From contig QNYI01000121.1 in assembly GCA_003978805.1 (NCBI GenBank), positions 1 through 13,936 on the forward strand: 13,936 nucleotides of DNA, in the 5' to 3' direction. Origin of the DNA: Desulfurobacterium sp. Lineage in GTDB: Bacteria > Aquificota > Aquificia > Desulfurobacteriales > Desulfurobacteriaceae. Below the pieces are notes generated by a model. The model ran no database searches. It saw only the letters and a program-made list of their open reading frames with translations, and had not been told where the DNA came from. Position numbers and translations under genes: made by a program. Of the stretch, positions 1 to 7,221 are shown one piece after another; the stretch's first letter is position 1; each line of letters begins with the position of its first letter.

Positions 1-90
1 TACATGTCAATAGTCGGGTTTTTGGTAATACTTGTAGACTTTGTAGGTATTAACTTCTTGGCAAAGGATATTCACTCTTTCAAGGGGTAG
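1..90 (+). CDS. C-terminal end of a CcsA/HemX-like cytochrome c assembly membrane protein (partial)
   Basis: The frame beginning at base 1 is open for 29 codons and stops with TAG at 88-90, two bases before the hemA start. The visible peptide is a hydrophobic helix (SIVGFLVILVDFVGINFLA) followed by a short tail ending DIHSFKG. CcsA/CcsB/HemX proteins end with a membrane helix and a 'GVN-L--GLHSY' type tail, which this resembles. They commonly sit directly upstream of hemA. In such proteins the family role is heme delivery or holocytochrome c assembly in the membrane. Only the last helix is visible, so the family call rests on tail similarity and gene order. The 2-base gap suggests co-transcription with hemA. 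Confidence 0.6.
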   Translation, partial: YMSIVGFLVILVDFVGINFLAKDIHSFKG

Positions 91-92
91 AG

Positions 93-1367
93 ATGGGAGA
101 GTTAAAGCTGTGCTGTCTGGGGGTGAACCACAAGACCGCTCCTGTAGAGGTGAGGGAAAAGTTTGCGTTTAAAGGGGAGGATGTAGAGAGTGCCCTCTTA
201 AAGCTCAACTCGCTGGCCGGAATTGACGAGTGCATGATACTTTCCACCTGTAACAGAGTTGAGATTTACTTTACTACAAGGGTTTCAACTCCCTTTAAAG
301 AGGTTTACGACTTCCTCGTTGAGGAGAAAGGGGCAAGTATAGAGGAGATAAACCGCTTCTTCTACAGGAAAGAGGGAAGAGATGCGGTTAGACACGGTTT
401 TTACGTTGCTTCAAGTCTTGATTCTATGATAGTCGGAGAGCCCCAGATTGTAGGTCAGTTTAAAGATGCCTTTCAGACGGCTAAGGAGCTTGGAACGGTA
501 GGAGCTGTTCTTAACCGTTTCTGCGAGACTGCTTTAAAAGTGTCAAAGAGGGTGAGGACTGAAACGGGGATTTCAAGAAATGCTGTTTCTGTAAGCTTTG
601 CAGCGGTGGAACTTGCAAGGAAGATTTTCGGGAGCCTCTCCGGTAAGAAGGTGGCTATAGTTGGTGCCGGGGAGATGGCGGAGCTTGCCGTTAAGCACCT
701 CGTTTCAAACGGTGCATCTGAAGTTTTTGTGGTAAACAGAACCCTTGATAGGGCTAAGAGGTTGGCAGAGGAGTTCGGCGGAAAGGCCTTTCCCCTTACG
801 GAGCTTGAGAGAGTTCTTGAGCTTTCTGACATCGTTATCAGCTCTACGGGAGCTCCCGGCTACATCCTAAAGCCCGAGAACGTTATCCCTGCCCTTGAGA
901 AGAGGAAGAACTCCCCTATGTTCCTTATAGACATAGCGGTTCCGAGGGACATTGACCCCTCCCTCAATGAGGTAGATGGCCTCTACGTTTACGATATTGA
1001 CGACCTGCAGCAGGTTGTTGAGGCCAACATAAAGGAGAGGCTCAGGGAAGCTGAGGTGGCAAAGGAGATTATTGAAGGTTACGTTGAAAGGTTCATCCGT
1101 TGGCTTAGGGAGCTTGAGGTTGCTCCCCTCATTGCAGAGCTGAAGGAAAAGGCCGAGGCTATAAGGAAGGCAGAGCTTGCAAAGAGGCTTCCCGCCTTAG
1201 GGCTTACGCCGGAACAGGCCAAGGAGGTTGATAACATCACCAGAATCATCATAAACAAGCTCCTCCATCAACCCATAACCAGCGTCAAGAAGAAGGCGAC
1301 GGAAGAGGAAACTCGCCATCAGGTTGTCCAGATATTCAGGGAAATTTTCGGTCTGGGGAAGGAATAA
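93..1367 (+). CDS. hemA: Glutamyl-tRNA reductase
   Basis: This enzyme performs the NADPH-dependent reduction of glutamyl-tRNA(Glu) to glutamate-1-semialdehyde, the first committed step of C5-pathway tetrapyrrole (heme, siroheme, corrinoid) synthesis in the cytoplasm. The 424-aa length is normal for the family. The N-terminal catalytic domain has the GVNHKTAP motif (residues 10-17) and STCNRVEIY with the nucleophilic Cys53. MIVGEPQIVGQ follows at 112-122. The NADPH-binding Rossmann motif VGAGEMAEL lies at about 190-198. A C-terminal helical dimerisation domain carries the typical NKLLHQPITSVK stretch. ATG at 93 is chosen because the conserved N-terminal strand begins within a few residues of it. 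The gene directly follows a CcsA-like gene, a common pairing that links heme synthesis to cytochrome maturation. A hairpin follows the stop codon. Confidence 0.97.
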   Translation: MGELKLCCLGVNHKTAPVEVREKFAFKGEDVESALLKLNSLAGIDECMILSTCNRVEIYFTTRVSTPFKEVYDFLVEEKGASIEEINRFFYRKEGRDAVRHGFYVASSLDSMIVGEPQIVGQFKDAFQTAKELGTVGAVLNRFCETALKVSKRVRTETGISRNAVSVSFAAVELARKIFGSLSGKKVAIVGAGEMAELAVKHLVSNGASEVFVVNRTLDRAKRLAEEFGGKAFPLTELERVLELSDIVISSTGAPGYILKPENVIPALEKRKNSPMFLIDIAVPRDIDPSLNEVDGLYVYDIDDLQQVVEANIKERLREAEVAKEIIEGYVERFIRWLRELEVAPLIAELKEKAEAIRKAELAKRLPALGLTPEQAKEVDNITRIIINKLLHQPITSVKKKATEEETRHQVVQIFREIFGLGKE

Positions 1368-1368
1368 G

Positions 1369-1392
1369 AAGGGGCGGGATACCCCGCCCTTT
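1369..1392. terminator. Bidirectional intrinsic-type hairpin between hemA and acsA
   Basis: A perfect 7-bp G+C stem (1372-1378 with 1383-1389), extended by one G-T and two A-T pairs to 10 bp, encloses the 4-base loop ATAC. It lies two bases past the hemA stop and contains the acsA TAA stop (1391-1393 on the complement). T-rich bases follow on both strands, but the T-tracts are short and interrupted. It probably ends both convergent transcripts. Confidence 0.7.
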
Positions 1393-3286
1393 AATCTTCA
1401 AGGGTTGAGAGGTCTCCGGGGTCTATGCCGAGCTCTCTGGCTTTCAGAACCCTCCTCATAATCTTTCCGCTTCTCGTCTTAGGTAACTTATCAACGAACT
1501 CAATCTCAGAGGGGACGGCCAAAGCTCCGAGTTCTGCCCTTACCTGCTTTTTCAGTTCCTCGGCAAGCTCCTCAGAGCCGGTATAACCTTCTTTGAGTAT
1601 AACAAAGGCCTTTATGGCCTCACCCTTTACAGGATCCGGCTTGCCGATTACTGCTGCCTCCGCAACTGCAGGGTGGGAAACTAACGCCGATTCAACCTCC
1701 ATCGTTCCTATTCTGTGGCCGGATACGTTAATAACGTCATCTGCCCTGCCGAGTATCATGATGTAGCCGTCTTTATCCCTTACGGCAACGTCACCGGCCA
1801 CGTAGCAGTTGGGAATTGTGTTCCAGTACTGTTCGTAGCGCTTATGGTTCTTCCAGATGGTTCTCATCATTGAAGGCCACGGGAACTTAATAACGAGGAA
1901 TCCACCCTTATCGTCCTCAACGGGTTTACCTTCCTTGTCAACGACCTCTGCTATCACGCCGGGGACGGGCTTTCCTGCCTTACCGGGCTTCATAGGAAGG
2001 CCGTCCATCGTTGTAATCATTACTGCTCCGGTTTCGGTCTGCCACCACGTATCAACGATTGGACACCTTTCCTTTCCGATGACCCTGTAGTACCAAAGCC
2101 ACGCCTCTGGGTTAATCGGCTCGCCGACAGAGCCCAAGAGCCTTAAGGATGAGAGGTTGTACCTGTTCGGCCACTCTTCACCGGCTCTCATGAACATCCT
2201 GATTGCCGTAGGGGCTGTGTAGAAAATGTTGACGCCGTACTTTTCAATGATTCTCCACCACCTTCCAAAGTCTGGGTAGTTGGGAGCTCCCTCAACTATT
2301 ACCTGCGTTGCGCCGGCAACGAGGGGACCGTAGACGATGTAGCTGTGTCCCGTAATCCATCCGGGGTCTGCCGTGCACCAGTAGATATCGTCTTCTTTCA
2401 GGTCAAAGACGGTCTTTACGGAGTAGTAAGTCCCTACCATGTAACCGCCGGTTGTGTGGAGGACACCCTTAGGCTTACCGGTAGAACCAGAGGTGTAGAG
2501 GATGAATAGAGGGTCTTCTGCGTCCATTACTTCTGGCTCACAGTAGTCAGGCTGTCCTTCCATGAGCTCGTAAAAGTCAACCTCGTTTTTACCGATGAGG
2601 TCAACTTTCGGTTCAAGGCGCCTTAGGACTATGACCTGTTCAACGAAAGGTAGGTTAAGGATGGCTTCGTCAACAATCCTCTTTAGGGGGATTGCCCTTC
2701 CCCTCCTTACTGTTACATCTGCGGTGATTACGAGCTTTGCCTCTGCGTCCTCTATTCTCTGGCGGAGCGCAGGAGCGCTGAAGCCTGCGTATACAACCGA
2801 GTGGACGGCGCCGATTCTTGCGCATGCGAGCATTGCAACTACCTGCTCTACTACCAAAGGCATGTAGATGATTACCCTGTCTCCTTTCTTAACGCCTGAG
2901 GCTCTTAAGGCGTTTGCAAACTTGTTAACGAGCCTGTAGAGTTCCCCGTAAGTTACCACTCTCTCGTTACCGAGCTCGTCCTCCCAGAAGAAAGCTACCT
3001 TGTTACGCTTCCCGTTTTTCACGTGCCTGTCAAGGGCGTTTACTGTGATGTTTGTCTTACCGCCGACGAACCACTTGGCGTAGGGGTAGTTCCATTCAAG
3101 AACCTTTTCCCACTTCTTGTACCAGAAGAGTTCTTCGGCTACGCCCTCCCAGAACTTTTCCGGGTTTTCTAAGAAACGGCTGTACTCCTCTTCGTAGTTC
3201 CTTACGTTTGCCCTTTTGACGAAGTCCTCTGGAGGAGTGATAGAGATTTCCTCTTTTAGTAGGTGGTCAATTCTTTCTTTTTCCAT
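1391..3286 (-). CDS. acsA: Acetyl-CoA synthetase (AMP-forming)
   Basis: This cytoplasmic enzyme activates acetate with ATP and CoA through acetyl-AMP. At 631 aa it is full length for the Acs family. The adenylate-forming motifs are in order: [11 protein letters not shown] at residues 264-274, the acetate-pocket and A5 region WWQTETG at 414-420, YVAGDVA at 495-501, and the hinge and C-terminal domain [15 protein letters not shown] at 513-527. PKTRSGK carries the catalytic Lys608, the residue that protein acetylation silences in studied Acs enzymes. The tryptophan pair in WWQTETG fits acetate rather than longer acids. The start ATG has GGGAGAGG four bases upstream. The gene lies 51 bases after the polyferredoxin gene on the same strand, so it may be read from the upstream operon or from a weak promoter of its own. 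It ends inside a hairpin shared with hemA. Confidence 0.96.
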   Translation of the reverse strand: MEKERIDHLLKEEISITPPEDFVKRANVRNYEEEYSRFLENPEKFWEGVAEELFWYKKWEKVLEWNYPYAKWFVGGKTNITVNALDRHVKNGKRNKVAFFWEDELGNERVVTYGELYRLVNKFANALRASGVKKGDRVIIYMPLVVEQVVAMLACARIGAVHSVVYAGFSAPALRQRIEDAEAKLVITADVTVRRGRAIPLKRIVDEAILNLPFVEQVIVLRRLEPKVDLIGKNEVDFYELMEGQPDYCEPEVMDAEDPLFILYTSGSTGKPKGVLHTTGGYMVGTYYSVKTVFDLKEDDIYWCTADPGWITGHSYIVYGPLVAGATQVIVEGAPNYPDFGRWWRIIEKYGVNIFYTAPTAIRMFMRAGEEWPNRYNLSSLRLLGSVGEPINPEAWLWYYRVIGKERCPIVDTWWQTETGAVMITTMDGLPMKPGKAGKPVPGVIAEVVDKEGKPVEDDKGGFLVIKFPWPSMMRTIWKNHKRYEQYWNTIPNCYVAGDVAVRDKDGYIMILGRADDVINVSGHRIGTMEVESALVSHPAVAEAAVIGKPDPVKGEAIKAFVILKEGYTGSEELAEELKKQVRAELGALAVPSEIEFVDKLPKTRSGKIMRRVLKARELGIDPGDLSTLED

Positions 3287-3329
3287 TTTCCTCTCCCCGA
3301 TTCGGTTCTTTTCTTTGGCCTTTGCATTA

Positions 3330-3335
3330 AGTATA
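3330..3335 (-). promoter_or_regulatory. Possible -10 element for acsA
   Basis: TATACT on the minus strand lies in the 51-base gap between the polyferredoxin gene and acsA, about 44 bases upstream of the acsA start. No good -35 hexamer is seen at normal spacing. Treat it as a weak candidate for an internal promoter. Read-through from the upstream operon is equally possible. Confidence 0.25.
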
Positions 3336-3337
3336 AC

Positions 3338-4174
3338 TTAAAAGTCTGCAATTTCTGGCTTGTATAGTTTCTTCGGTAGGAAGTCCGTCTTTACGGCCGG
3401 GCAAATTCTGACGCAGTTTAAGCACCTGAGGCAGGCCGGGGAGTTGGGATCTTTGTAGATTTGGTAGTTAACAGGACACGACTTCTGGCAGAGGTTGCAC
3501 TCTATACATTTTTCTTTTTCAACCTTAAAGTCAACGATGCTGAGTTTATTAAAGAGGGAGAAGAGAGCTCCCAACGGACAAAAGTAACGACAGAAAGGCC
3601 GTTTTATGAAGATGGAGCCGTACAGGAACATGCTCCCGAGAGCTAACTTAAAGAGGAAGAAAGCTCCTGCCATGTTGAGTATCATCGTGCTGACAGCAAC
3701 CCAGTAGATACCGGCCTCTACGGTTCCCGTAGGGCAGACCATACAGAAGTAGTGTTCCTTAAACAGGTAGGGAAGGAGGAGAACGCCGAAGAGTAACATC
3801 AGGTACTTTACGTATACGAAAGGTCTGGGAAGCTCAAACTTTGCCGAAGGAACCTTGTGGAGTAGGTCTTGAAGGAGGCCGAAGGGACAGACCCAACCGC
3901 ATATCCACCTACCGAAGCTTGCCGAAACTGCGGTAATAATTCCGAGGGTCAGTAACGGAAATTTTGAGATGACCAAGAAATGGGAAAGCGTTCCTATGGG
4001 ACAGGAGTAGACGGAGGCGGGGCAGGCGTAGCAGTTCATTATGGGGAGGGGAATTGATTTAAGGCTTCCCGAGTAGAGTCTTGCCGTAAAGAAGTTCCAA
4101 AGGGGTAGGTTGGCAAGGACTGCTGTTAAGGACTGGTAAAGCCTTCTGTTCTTTAAAAAGGGAACTCTTAACAT
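3338..4174 (-). CDS. NapH/NosR-like membrane polyferredoxin (4Fe-4S binding protein)
   Basis: This is a 278-aa integral membrane protein with many cysteines, probably an electron carrier between membrane and cytoplasmic redox partners. Residues 48-58 carry C48-x2-C51-x6-C58. CGWVCPFG (92-99) and CRYFCPLG (195-202) are the paired CxxxCP motifs typical of NapH/NosR/CcoG-type ferredoxins, and CMVCPTG lies at 144-150. The C-terminus holds two classical [4Fe-4S] ferredoxin motifs: C223/C226/C229/C233 and C248/C251/C254/C258. Hydrophobic helices lie at about 63-85, 122-137 and 155-188. Its ATG overlaps the stop of the 46-aa CxxC protein by one base (TAATG), so the two are probably translationally coupled. 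The electron donor and acceptor cannot be read from sequence, and no nap, nos or cco catalytic gene is nearby. The family-level call is firm but the physiological role is open. Confidence 0.85.
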   Translation of the reverse strand: MLRVPFLKNRRLYQSLTAVLANLPLWNFFTARLYSGSLKSIPLPIMNCYACPASVYSCPIGTLSHFLVISKFPLLTLGIITAVSASFGRWICGWVCPFGLLQDLLHKVPSAKFELPRPFVYVKYLMLLFGVLLLPYLFKEHYFCMVCPTGTVEAGIYWVAVSTMILNMAGAFFLFKLALGSMFLYGSIFIKRPFCRYFCPLGALFSLFNKLSIVDFKVEKEKCIECNLCQKSCPVNYQIYKDPNSPACLRCLNCVRICPAVKTDFLPKKLYKPEIADF

Positions 4175-4314
4175 TACTTAATTCCTATACAGGTTAGACA
4201 TAAGATTTTCCCGTTGTTCCCGATGACCTTTAGTTCACCTCTCAGGGCGCCAAGAAGTATAAGAAGTGTGGACAGGAGCAAGAAAACCCCTGCCACCACT
4301 TTCCTGCTTGCCAC
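4174..4314 (-). CDS. Small membrane protein with C-terminal CxxC motif (46 aa)
   Basis: This short gene reads as a GTG-started frame of 46 codons plus TAA. The peptide has a basic N-terminus (ASRKVVAG), one hydrophobic helix (about residues 8-24), a charged RGELKVIGNNGK stretch, and the tail ILCLTCIGIK with Cys39 and Cys42. The start is well supported: AGGAGG at 4320-4325 lies five bases upstream of GTG, which begins one base after the Mrp stop. The stop overlaps the polyferredoxin ATG by one base. The tail resembles, from memory, the small 'CXXC motif' proteins (CD1871A type, ending CLECIGIG) found beside 4Fe-4S membrane proteins. That match needs a search. It could be a redox partner, Fe-S ligand donor or assembly subunit of the polyferredoxin, which is an inference. 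It was missed by length-filtered ORF calling. Confidence 0.8.
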   Translation of the reverse strand: MASRKVVAGVFLLLSTLLILLGALRGELKVIGNNGKILCLTCIGIK

Positions 4315-4315
4315 C

Positions 4316-5188
4316 TTATCCTCCTACAGCCTCTAAGACCTTGTCAGCTATCTGGGAGAAAGCTTTTGCAGAGGGACTTTCCGGGTGGGATACTACTACC
4401 GGAACTCCCCTGTCTCCGGCTTCAACAACAGCAGGTTCTATAGGAACTCTCCCGAGGAAGGGGATTCCGAGCTCCTCTGCTGCCTTCTCACCGCCCCCTT
4501 TCTTAAAGAGCTCTATCTCCTTCCCACAGTGGGGACAGATTAGACCGCTCATATTTTCAACTATCCCGATAACGGGAACGTTCATCATCTTTGCAAAGCT
4601 TATAGACTTCTTCGTGTCAAGGAGGGAGACCTCCTGAGGGGTCGTAACGATTACGAAGCCGTCCATAGGCTTTATGAGCTGGCCTACGCTTAAGGCCTCG
4701 TCGCCAGTTCCCGGAGGAAGGTCTACTATGAGGAAGTCAAGCTCTCCCCAGTCAATTTCTGCCAAGAACTGCTTTATTGCTTGATGCTTTAGGGGGCCCC
4801 TCCAGATTACGGGCTGATCCGGGTTCTCAAGGAGGAAGGCCATAGAGACCACTTTTAAGTTTGGCATACCGAGGGGAATGAACGGCTTTATCGTTTGGGA
4901 TTTCGGGTCTGCAAAGAGCCTTTGGCCTTCTGCTCCCAGCATCTTCGCAACGTTAGGCCCGTGGAGGTCTGCGTCAAGGAGACCTACCTTAAAGCCTCTC
5001 TTTGCAAGTTCCGTTGCAAGGTTCGTTGCAACGGTTGTTTTCCCTACCCCGCCTTTACCGCTTAAGATGCCTATCCTGTGCTTTATCTTTGAAAGGTTAC
5101 AGGTTAGCTTAACGTCCATCGGGTCCTGAGCCGATTGGCAAACGTTTTTATGGGCACACCCTTCACACTTCTTCTCATCGTATCCCAT
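4316..5188 (-). CDS. Mrp/NBP35-family iron-sulfur carrier P-loop ATPase
   Basis: This 290-aa cytoplasmic ATPase of the Mrp/ApbC/NBP35 family carries and delivers [4Fe-4S] clusters to target proteins. The deviant Walker A GKGGVGKTT is at residues 44-52. DADLHGPNV (72-80) and DLPPGTGDEALS (156-167) are the family switch and Walker B motifs. The CPHC pair (Cys218, Cys221) after ENMSG is the dimer-bridging cluster site. Unlike minimal Mrp proteins it has an N-terminal cysteine cluster (C8, C11, C17, C30), recalling the extra N-terminal site of NBP35 proteins. AGGAGG at 5197-5202, eight bases upstream, supports the ATG. The gene starts 14 bases inside the end of the phosphatase gene and stops one base before the CxxC protein. 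Its position upstream of a polyferredoxin with at least two [4Fe-4S] motifs suggests, by inference, that the polyferredoxin may be a client. Confidence 0.93.
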   Translation of the reverse strand: MGYDEKKCEGCAHKNVCQSAQDPMDVKLTCNLSKIKHRIGILSGKGGVGKTTVATNLATELAKRGFKVGLLDADLHGPNVAKMLGAEGQRLFADPKSQTIKPFIPLGMPNLKVVSMAFLLENPDQPVIWRGPLKHQAIKQFLAEIDWGELDFLIVDLPPGTGDEALSVGQLIKPMDGFVIVTTPQEVSLLDTKKSISFAKMMNVPVIGIVENMSGLICPHCGKEIELFKKGGGEKAAEELGIPFLGRVPIEPAVVEAGDRGVPVVVSHPESPSAKAFSQIADKVLEAVGG

Positions 5189-5975
5189 TTTTATAACCTC
5201 CTAAGTGTTTGTGGACGATTCTGTAGAGCTCCGGGTAAGTTCTTAAAGATGCTCCTATGATGTTCCCCGATTTCAGGAAGTCCCTACCACCGTTAAAGTC
5301 GCTCACCTTACCTCCGGCCTCCTCAATGAGGAGAACTCCGGCAGCTATGTCCCACGGGTTGAGGAACATCTCCCAGAAGCCGTCAAAGACCCCTTTAGCC
5401 GTGTAGGCAAGGTCAAGGGCGGCAGAACCGCAGCGCCTCACAGCGGATACGGAGAGGAAGACCTCCTCAAAACATTTCAGGTAGTCGCGGAGGTAGTTCT
5501 TTCCCCTGAACGGAAACCCTGTAGCTATTAGCGCTTCCTCAAAGGTTCTACTGCTCACTCTCATTCTCTTCCCGTTACAGTAGGCTCCGCTTCCCTTCTC
5601 TGCAGTAAAGGTGACTTTCAGTGCTGGAGCTTTAACGACAGCCGCCACGAGCTCACCCTTAAACTCCACTCCGATTGAGACGCAAAAGGCCGGAAGCCCG
5701 TGGATGAAGTTCTTCGTCCCATCTAAGGGGTCTATGTACCACTTCCACTCGTTTCCTCCGTGAAGTCCGCTCTCTTCGGCAACGATAGTGTGATGCGGGA
5801 ACGTACCTTTTATAGTCTTAATAATAATCATTTCTGATTTTTTGTCAGCTTCCGTTACGTAGTCGTTCTTTGCCTTAAGCTCTACCTGTAGCTCGCTGAG
5901 GCGGGTAAAGTATTCCATTAGCGTTTCGGTTGCCCTGTCGGCGGCCTTTATTGCCGTATCAATAACTCTGTCCAT
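5175..5975 (-). CDS. Inositol monophosphatase-family (SuhB/FBPase-like) phosphatase
   Basis: This 266-aa Mg-dependent sugar-phosphate phosphatase is of normal length for the family. The metal-binding motifs are all present: the DYVTEADKKSE segment (38-48), AEESG with Glu67/Glu68, IDPLDGTKNF (81-90) with Asp82 and Asp85, and NPWDIAAG (206-213) with Asp209. In thermophiles members often act on both inositol-1-phosphate and fructose-1,6-bisphosphate, so the substrate is not fixed here. The frame is open further upstream to 6149, but that extension translates the preceding gene out of frame and has no family similarity. ATG at 5975 is preferred because MDRVIDTAIKAAD matches the usual N-terminal helix and a GGGAG sequence lies upstream. 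It overlaps the preceding gene by 17 bases and the Mrp gene by 14 bases, which implies tight co-translation. Confidence 0.93.
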   Translation of the reverse strand: MDRVIDTAIKAADRATETLMEYFTRLSELQVELKAKNDYVTEADKKSEMIIIKTIKGTFPHHTIVAEESGLHGGNEWKWYIDPLDGTKNFIHGLPAFCVSIGVEFKGELVAAVVKAPALKVTFTAEKGSGAYCNGKRMRVSSRTFEEALIATGFPFRGKNYLRDYLKCFEEVFLSVSAVRRCGSAALDLAYTAKGVFDGFWEMFLNPWDIAAGVLLIEEAGGKVSDFNGGRDFLKSGNIIGASLRTYPELYRIVHKHLGGYKNGIR

Positions 5976-6216
5976 CAAAGTCTCCCGTCCCTGTAGGTTT
6001 GTAGGAGATAGAGATAAGATTGCCGTTTTCCAGCAGGTACTCCACCGTGAAGGTGTGGTGGTAGGACACGTAGGAGACGTTCCTTGCAGAAAGTAATCCC
6101 TGAGTGTGGAATATCGCTTCGTCCCAAGTTTCAAGGTCTCTAAATTCAACCTTTAAGTCAAAGCCTTTAACTGTGAAGGCTTTCTCTACTGCAGCTATAA
6201 ACTCGTCCGAAAGCAT
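5959..6216 (-). CDS. Unrecognised 85-aa soluble protein
   Basis: No family is recognised. The 85-aa product has an amphipathic N-terminal helix (DEFIAAVEKAF), then several likely strands: DLKVEFRDL, VSYVSYHHTFTVEYLL and LISISYKP. It is rich in aromatic and acidic residues and has no cysteine, no signal peptide and no membrane helix. An AGGAG seven bases before the ATG, and the 17-base overlap of its 3' end with the phosphatase start, argue that it is a real gene and the first of this minus-strand operon. Its codon use looks like that of its neighbours. A role tied to the phosphatase is possible but unsupported. Confidence 0.75.
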   Translation of the reverse strand: MLSDEFIAAVEKAFTVKGFDLKVEFRDLETWDEAIFHTQGLLSARNVSYVSYHHTFTVEYLLENGNLISISYKPTGTGDFDGQSY

Positions 6217-6229
6217 TCCTTAACTCCTC

Positions 6230-6260
6230 TTGAATGTAGCAGGGAGTTAAATTTTATACT
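6230..6260 (+). promoter_or_regulatory. Candidate sigma-70-type promoter for panE
   Basis: TTGAAT (6230-6235) and TATACT (6255-6260) are separated by 19 bases, in the divergent gap just upstream of panE. The -35 matches four of six consensus bases and the -10 five of six. The spacing is slightly long. The predicted leader would be very short, about 15 bases, but it includes the AAGGAGAGG ribosome site at 6268-6276. Confidence 0.45.
6253..6258 (-). promoter_or_regulatory. Possible -10 element for the minus-strand operon
   Basis: TATAAA on the minus strand lies 36 bases before the start of the 85-aa gene, in the divergent gap 6217-6282. It shares four bases with the plus-strand -10 of panE. 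No clear -35 hexamer is seen, so the call is tentative. Confidence 0.3.
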
Positions 6261-6282
6261 ATCCCTTAAGGAGAGGTTGCAG

Positions 6283-7221
6283 ATGAAGTTTGTAGTTTTC
6301 GGTACAGGAGGGGTTGGCGGTTTCTACGGCGGGATGCTAGCAAGGTGTGGCCATGAGGTTGTTTTTATTTCAAGAGGTGAGAAACTGAAGGCGATGAAGG
6401 AGAAGGGCTTAACCGTTGATAGCTTTAAACACGGCCGATGGACTATTAGAGAGGACGGAAGGAGAGTTATCTTTACAGATGAGCCTATGGAGGCGGGGAA
6501 GGCCGACGTCGTCTTGGTTTGCGTGAAGTCCTACGATACCGAGAAGGTAGCTCCCCGAATAAAGCCCCTCCTTAAGGAGGGTACCCTTGTAGTCTCTCTT
6601 CAAAACGGTATAGAGAACGAGGAAGTACTCGCTGAAGTTTTAGGGAAGGAGCACGTTCTCGGTGCTACGGCCTTTGTCGGAGCTTACGTTAAAGAGCCGG
6701 GAGTTGTGGTTCACGAGGCCGCTGGACTCCTTGAGGTAGGTGAGATGACTGGGGAGGTTACGGAGAGGGTAGAGAGGCTCGTTGATGAGTTAAAGAAGTG
6801 TGGAGTTGAGGCAAGAGTCTCAAGGGACATTCGCTATACTCTCTGGAAGAAGCTCGTCTGGAACGTTGCATTTAACCCTTACTCTGTCATAACGGGAGCT
6901 ACCGTTGGTGAGATGCTTGAAGTTCCTGAAACCCGTGAAGTTTTGAGGAACCTTATGGTTGAGTGTTATAGAGTGGCCGAGAGCTACGGCGTAAAGCTAA
7001 AGCCGAAAGTTATGGAGAACTACTTAAAGTCATCGCCCGACCTAAGGAACTACAAGACTTCTATGCTCCTTGACTTTGAAAGGGGAAAGCCGATAGAGCT
7101 TGAGGGAATTACCGGAGCTCTCATAAGGAAGGCCGAGAAGAAGGGAGTTCCCGTTCCATACAATAGGTGTGTATACGCTACCGTGAAACTTTTGGATAGG
7201 AAGAGGAAGGTATGGAGGTAA
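6283..7221 (+). CDS. panE: 2-dehydropantoate 2-reductase (ketopantoate reductase)
   Basis: This enzyme performs the NADPH-dependent reduction of ketopantoate to pantoate, in pantothenate and coenzyme A synthesis in the cytoplasm. The 312-aa product starts with the Rossmann fingerprint FGTGGVGGFYGG (6-17). SLQNGIENE (105-113) carries the conserved Asn108. LWKKLVWNVAFNP (187-199) carries Lys190, equivalent to the catalytic lysine of the E. coli enzyme. PIELEGITGALIRKA (270-284) carries the matching acidic residue Glu272. An in-frame TTG at 6277 gives a start two codons earlier. ATG at 6283 is preferred because AAGGAGAGG (6268-6276) is better spaced from it and the protein strand begins at once. 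The gene overlaps the following thioredoxin-like gene by 10 bases and is divergent from the 85-aa gene. Confidence 0.93.
   Translation: MKFVVFGTGGVGGFYGGMLARCGHEVVFISRGEKLKAMKEKGLTVDSFKHGRWTIREDGRRVIFTDEPMEAGKADVVLVCVKSYDTEKVAPRIKPLLKEGTLVVSLQNGIENEEVLAEVLGKEHVLGATAFVGAYVKEPGVVVHEAAGLLEVGEMTGEVTERVERLVDELKKCGVEARVSRDIRYTLWKKLVWNVAFNPYSVITGATVGEMLEVPETREVLRNLMVECYRVAESYGVKLKPKVMENYLKSSPDLRNYKTSMLLDFERGKPIELEGITGALIRKAEKKGVPVPYNRCVYATVKLLDRKRKVWR

Noticed and set aside
473..832. A 119-codon minus-strand open frame inside hemA
   Set aside because: The opposite frame encodes the hemA catalytic-to-Rossmann region with intact motifs. The antisense translation is Ser/Thr/Pro-rich shadow.
4266..4637. 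A 123-codon plus-strand open frame over the Mrp 3' end
   Set aside because: It runs antisense to conserved Mrp motifs, including CPHC, and to the well-supported CxxC gene. It has no domain of its own.
5976..6149. A 58-codon N-terminal extension of the inositol-monophosphatase frame
   Set aside because: It is a second frame over the 85-aa gene, has low-complexity Thr/Ser/Pro/Trp composition and no family match. The family's N-terminal helix begins at ATG 5975. It is not evidence of a frameshift.
6277..6282. TTG start for panE two codons upstream
   Set aside because: The ribosome site AAGGAGAGG would abut the TTG. ATG at 6283 has proper spacing and starts the Rossmann strand.
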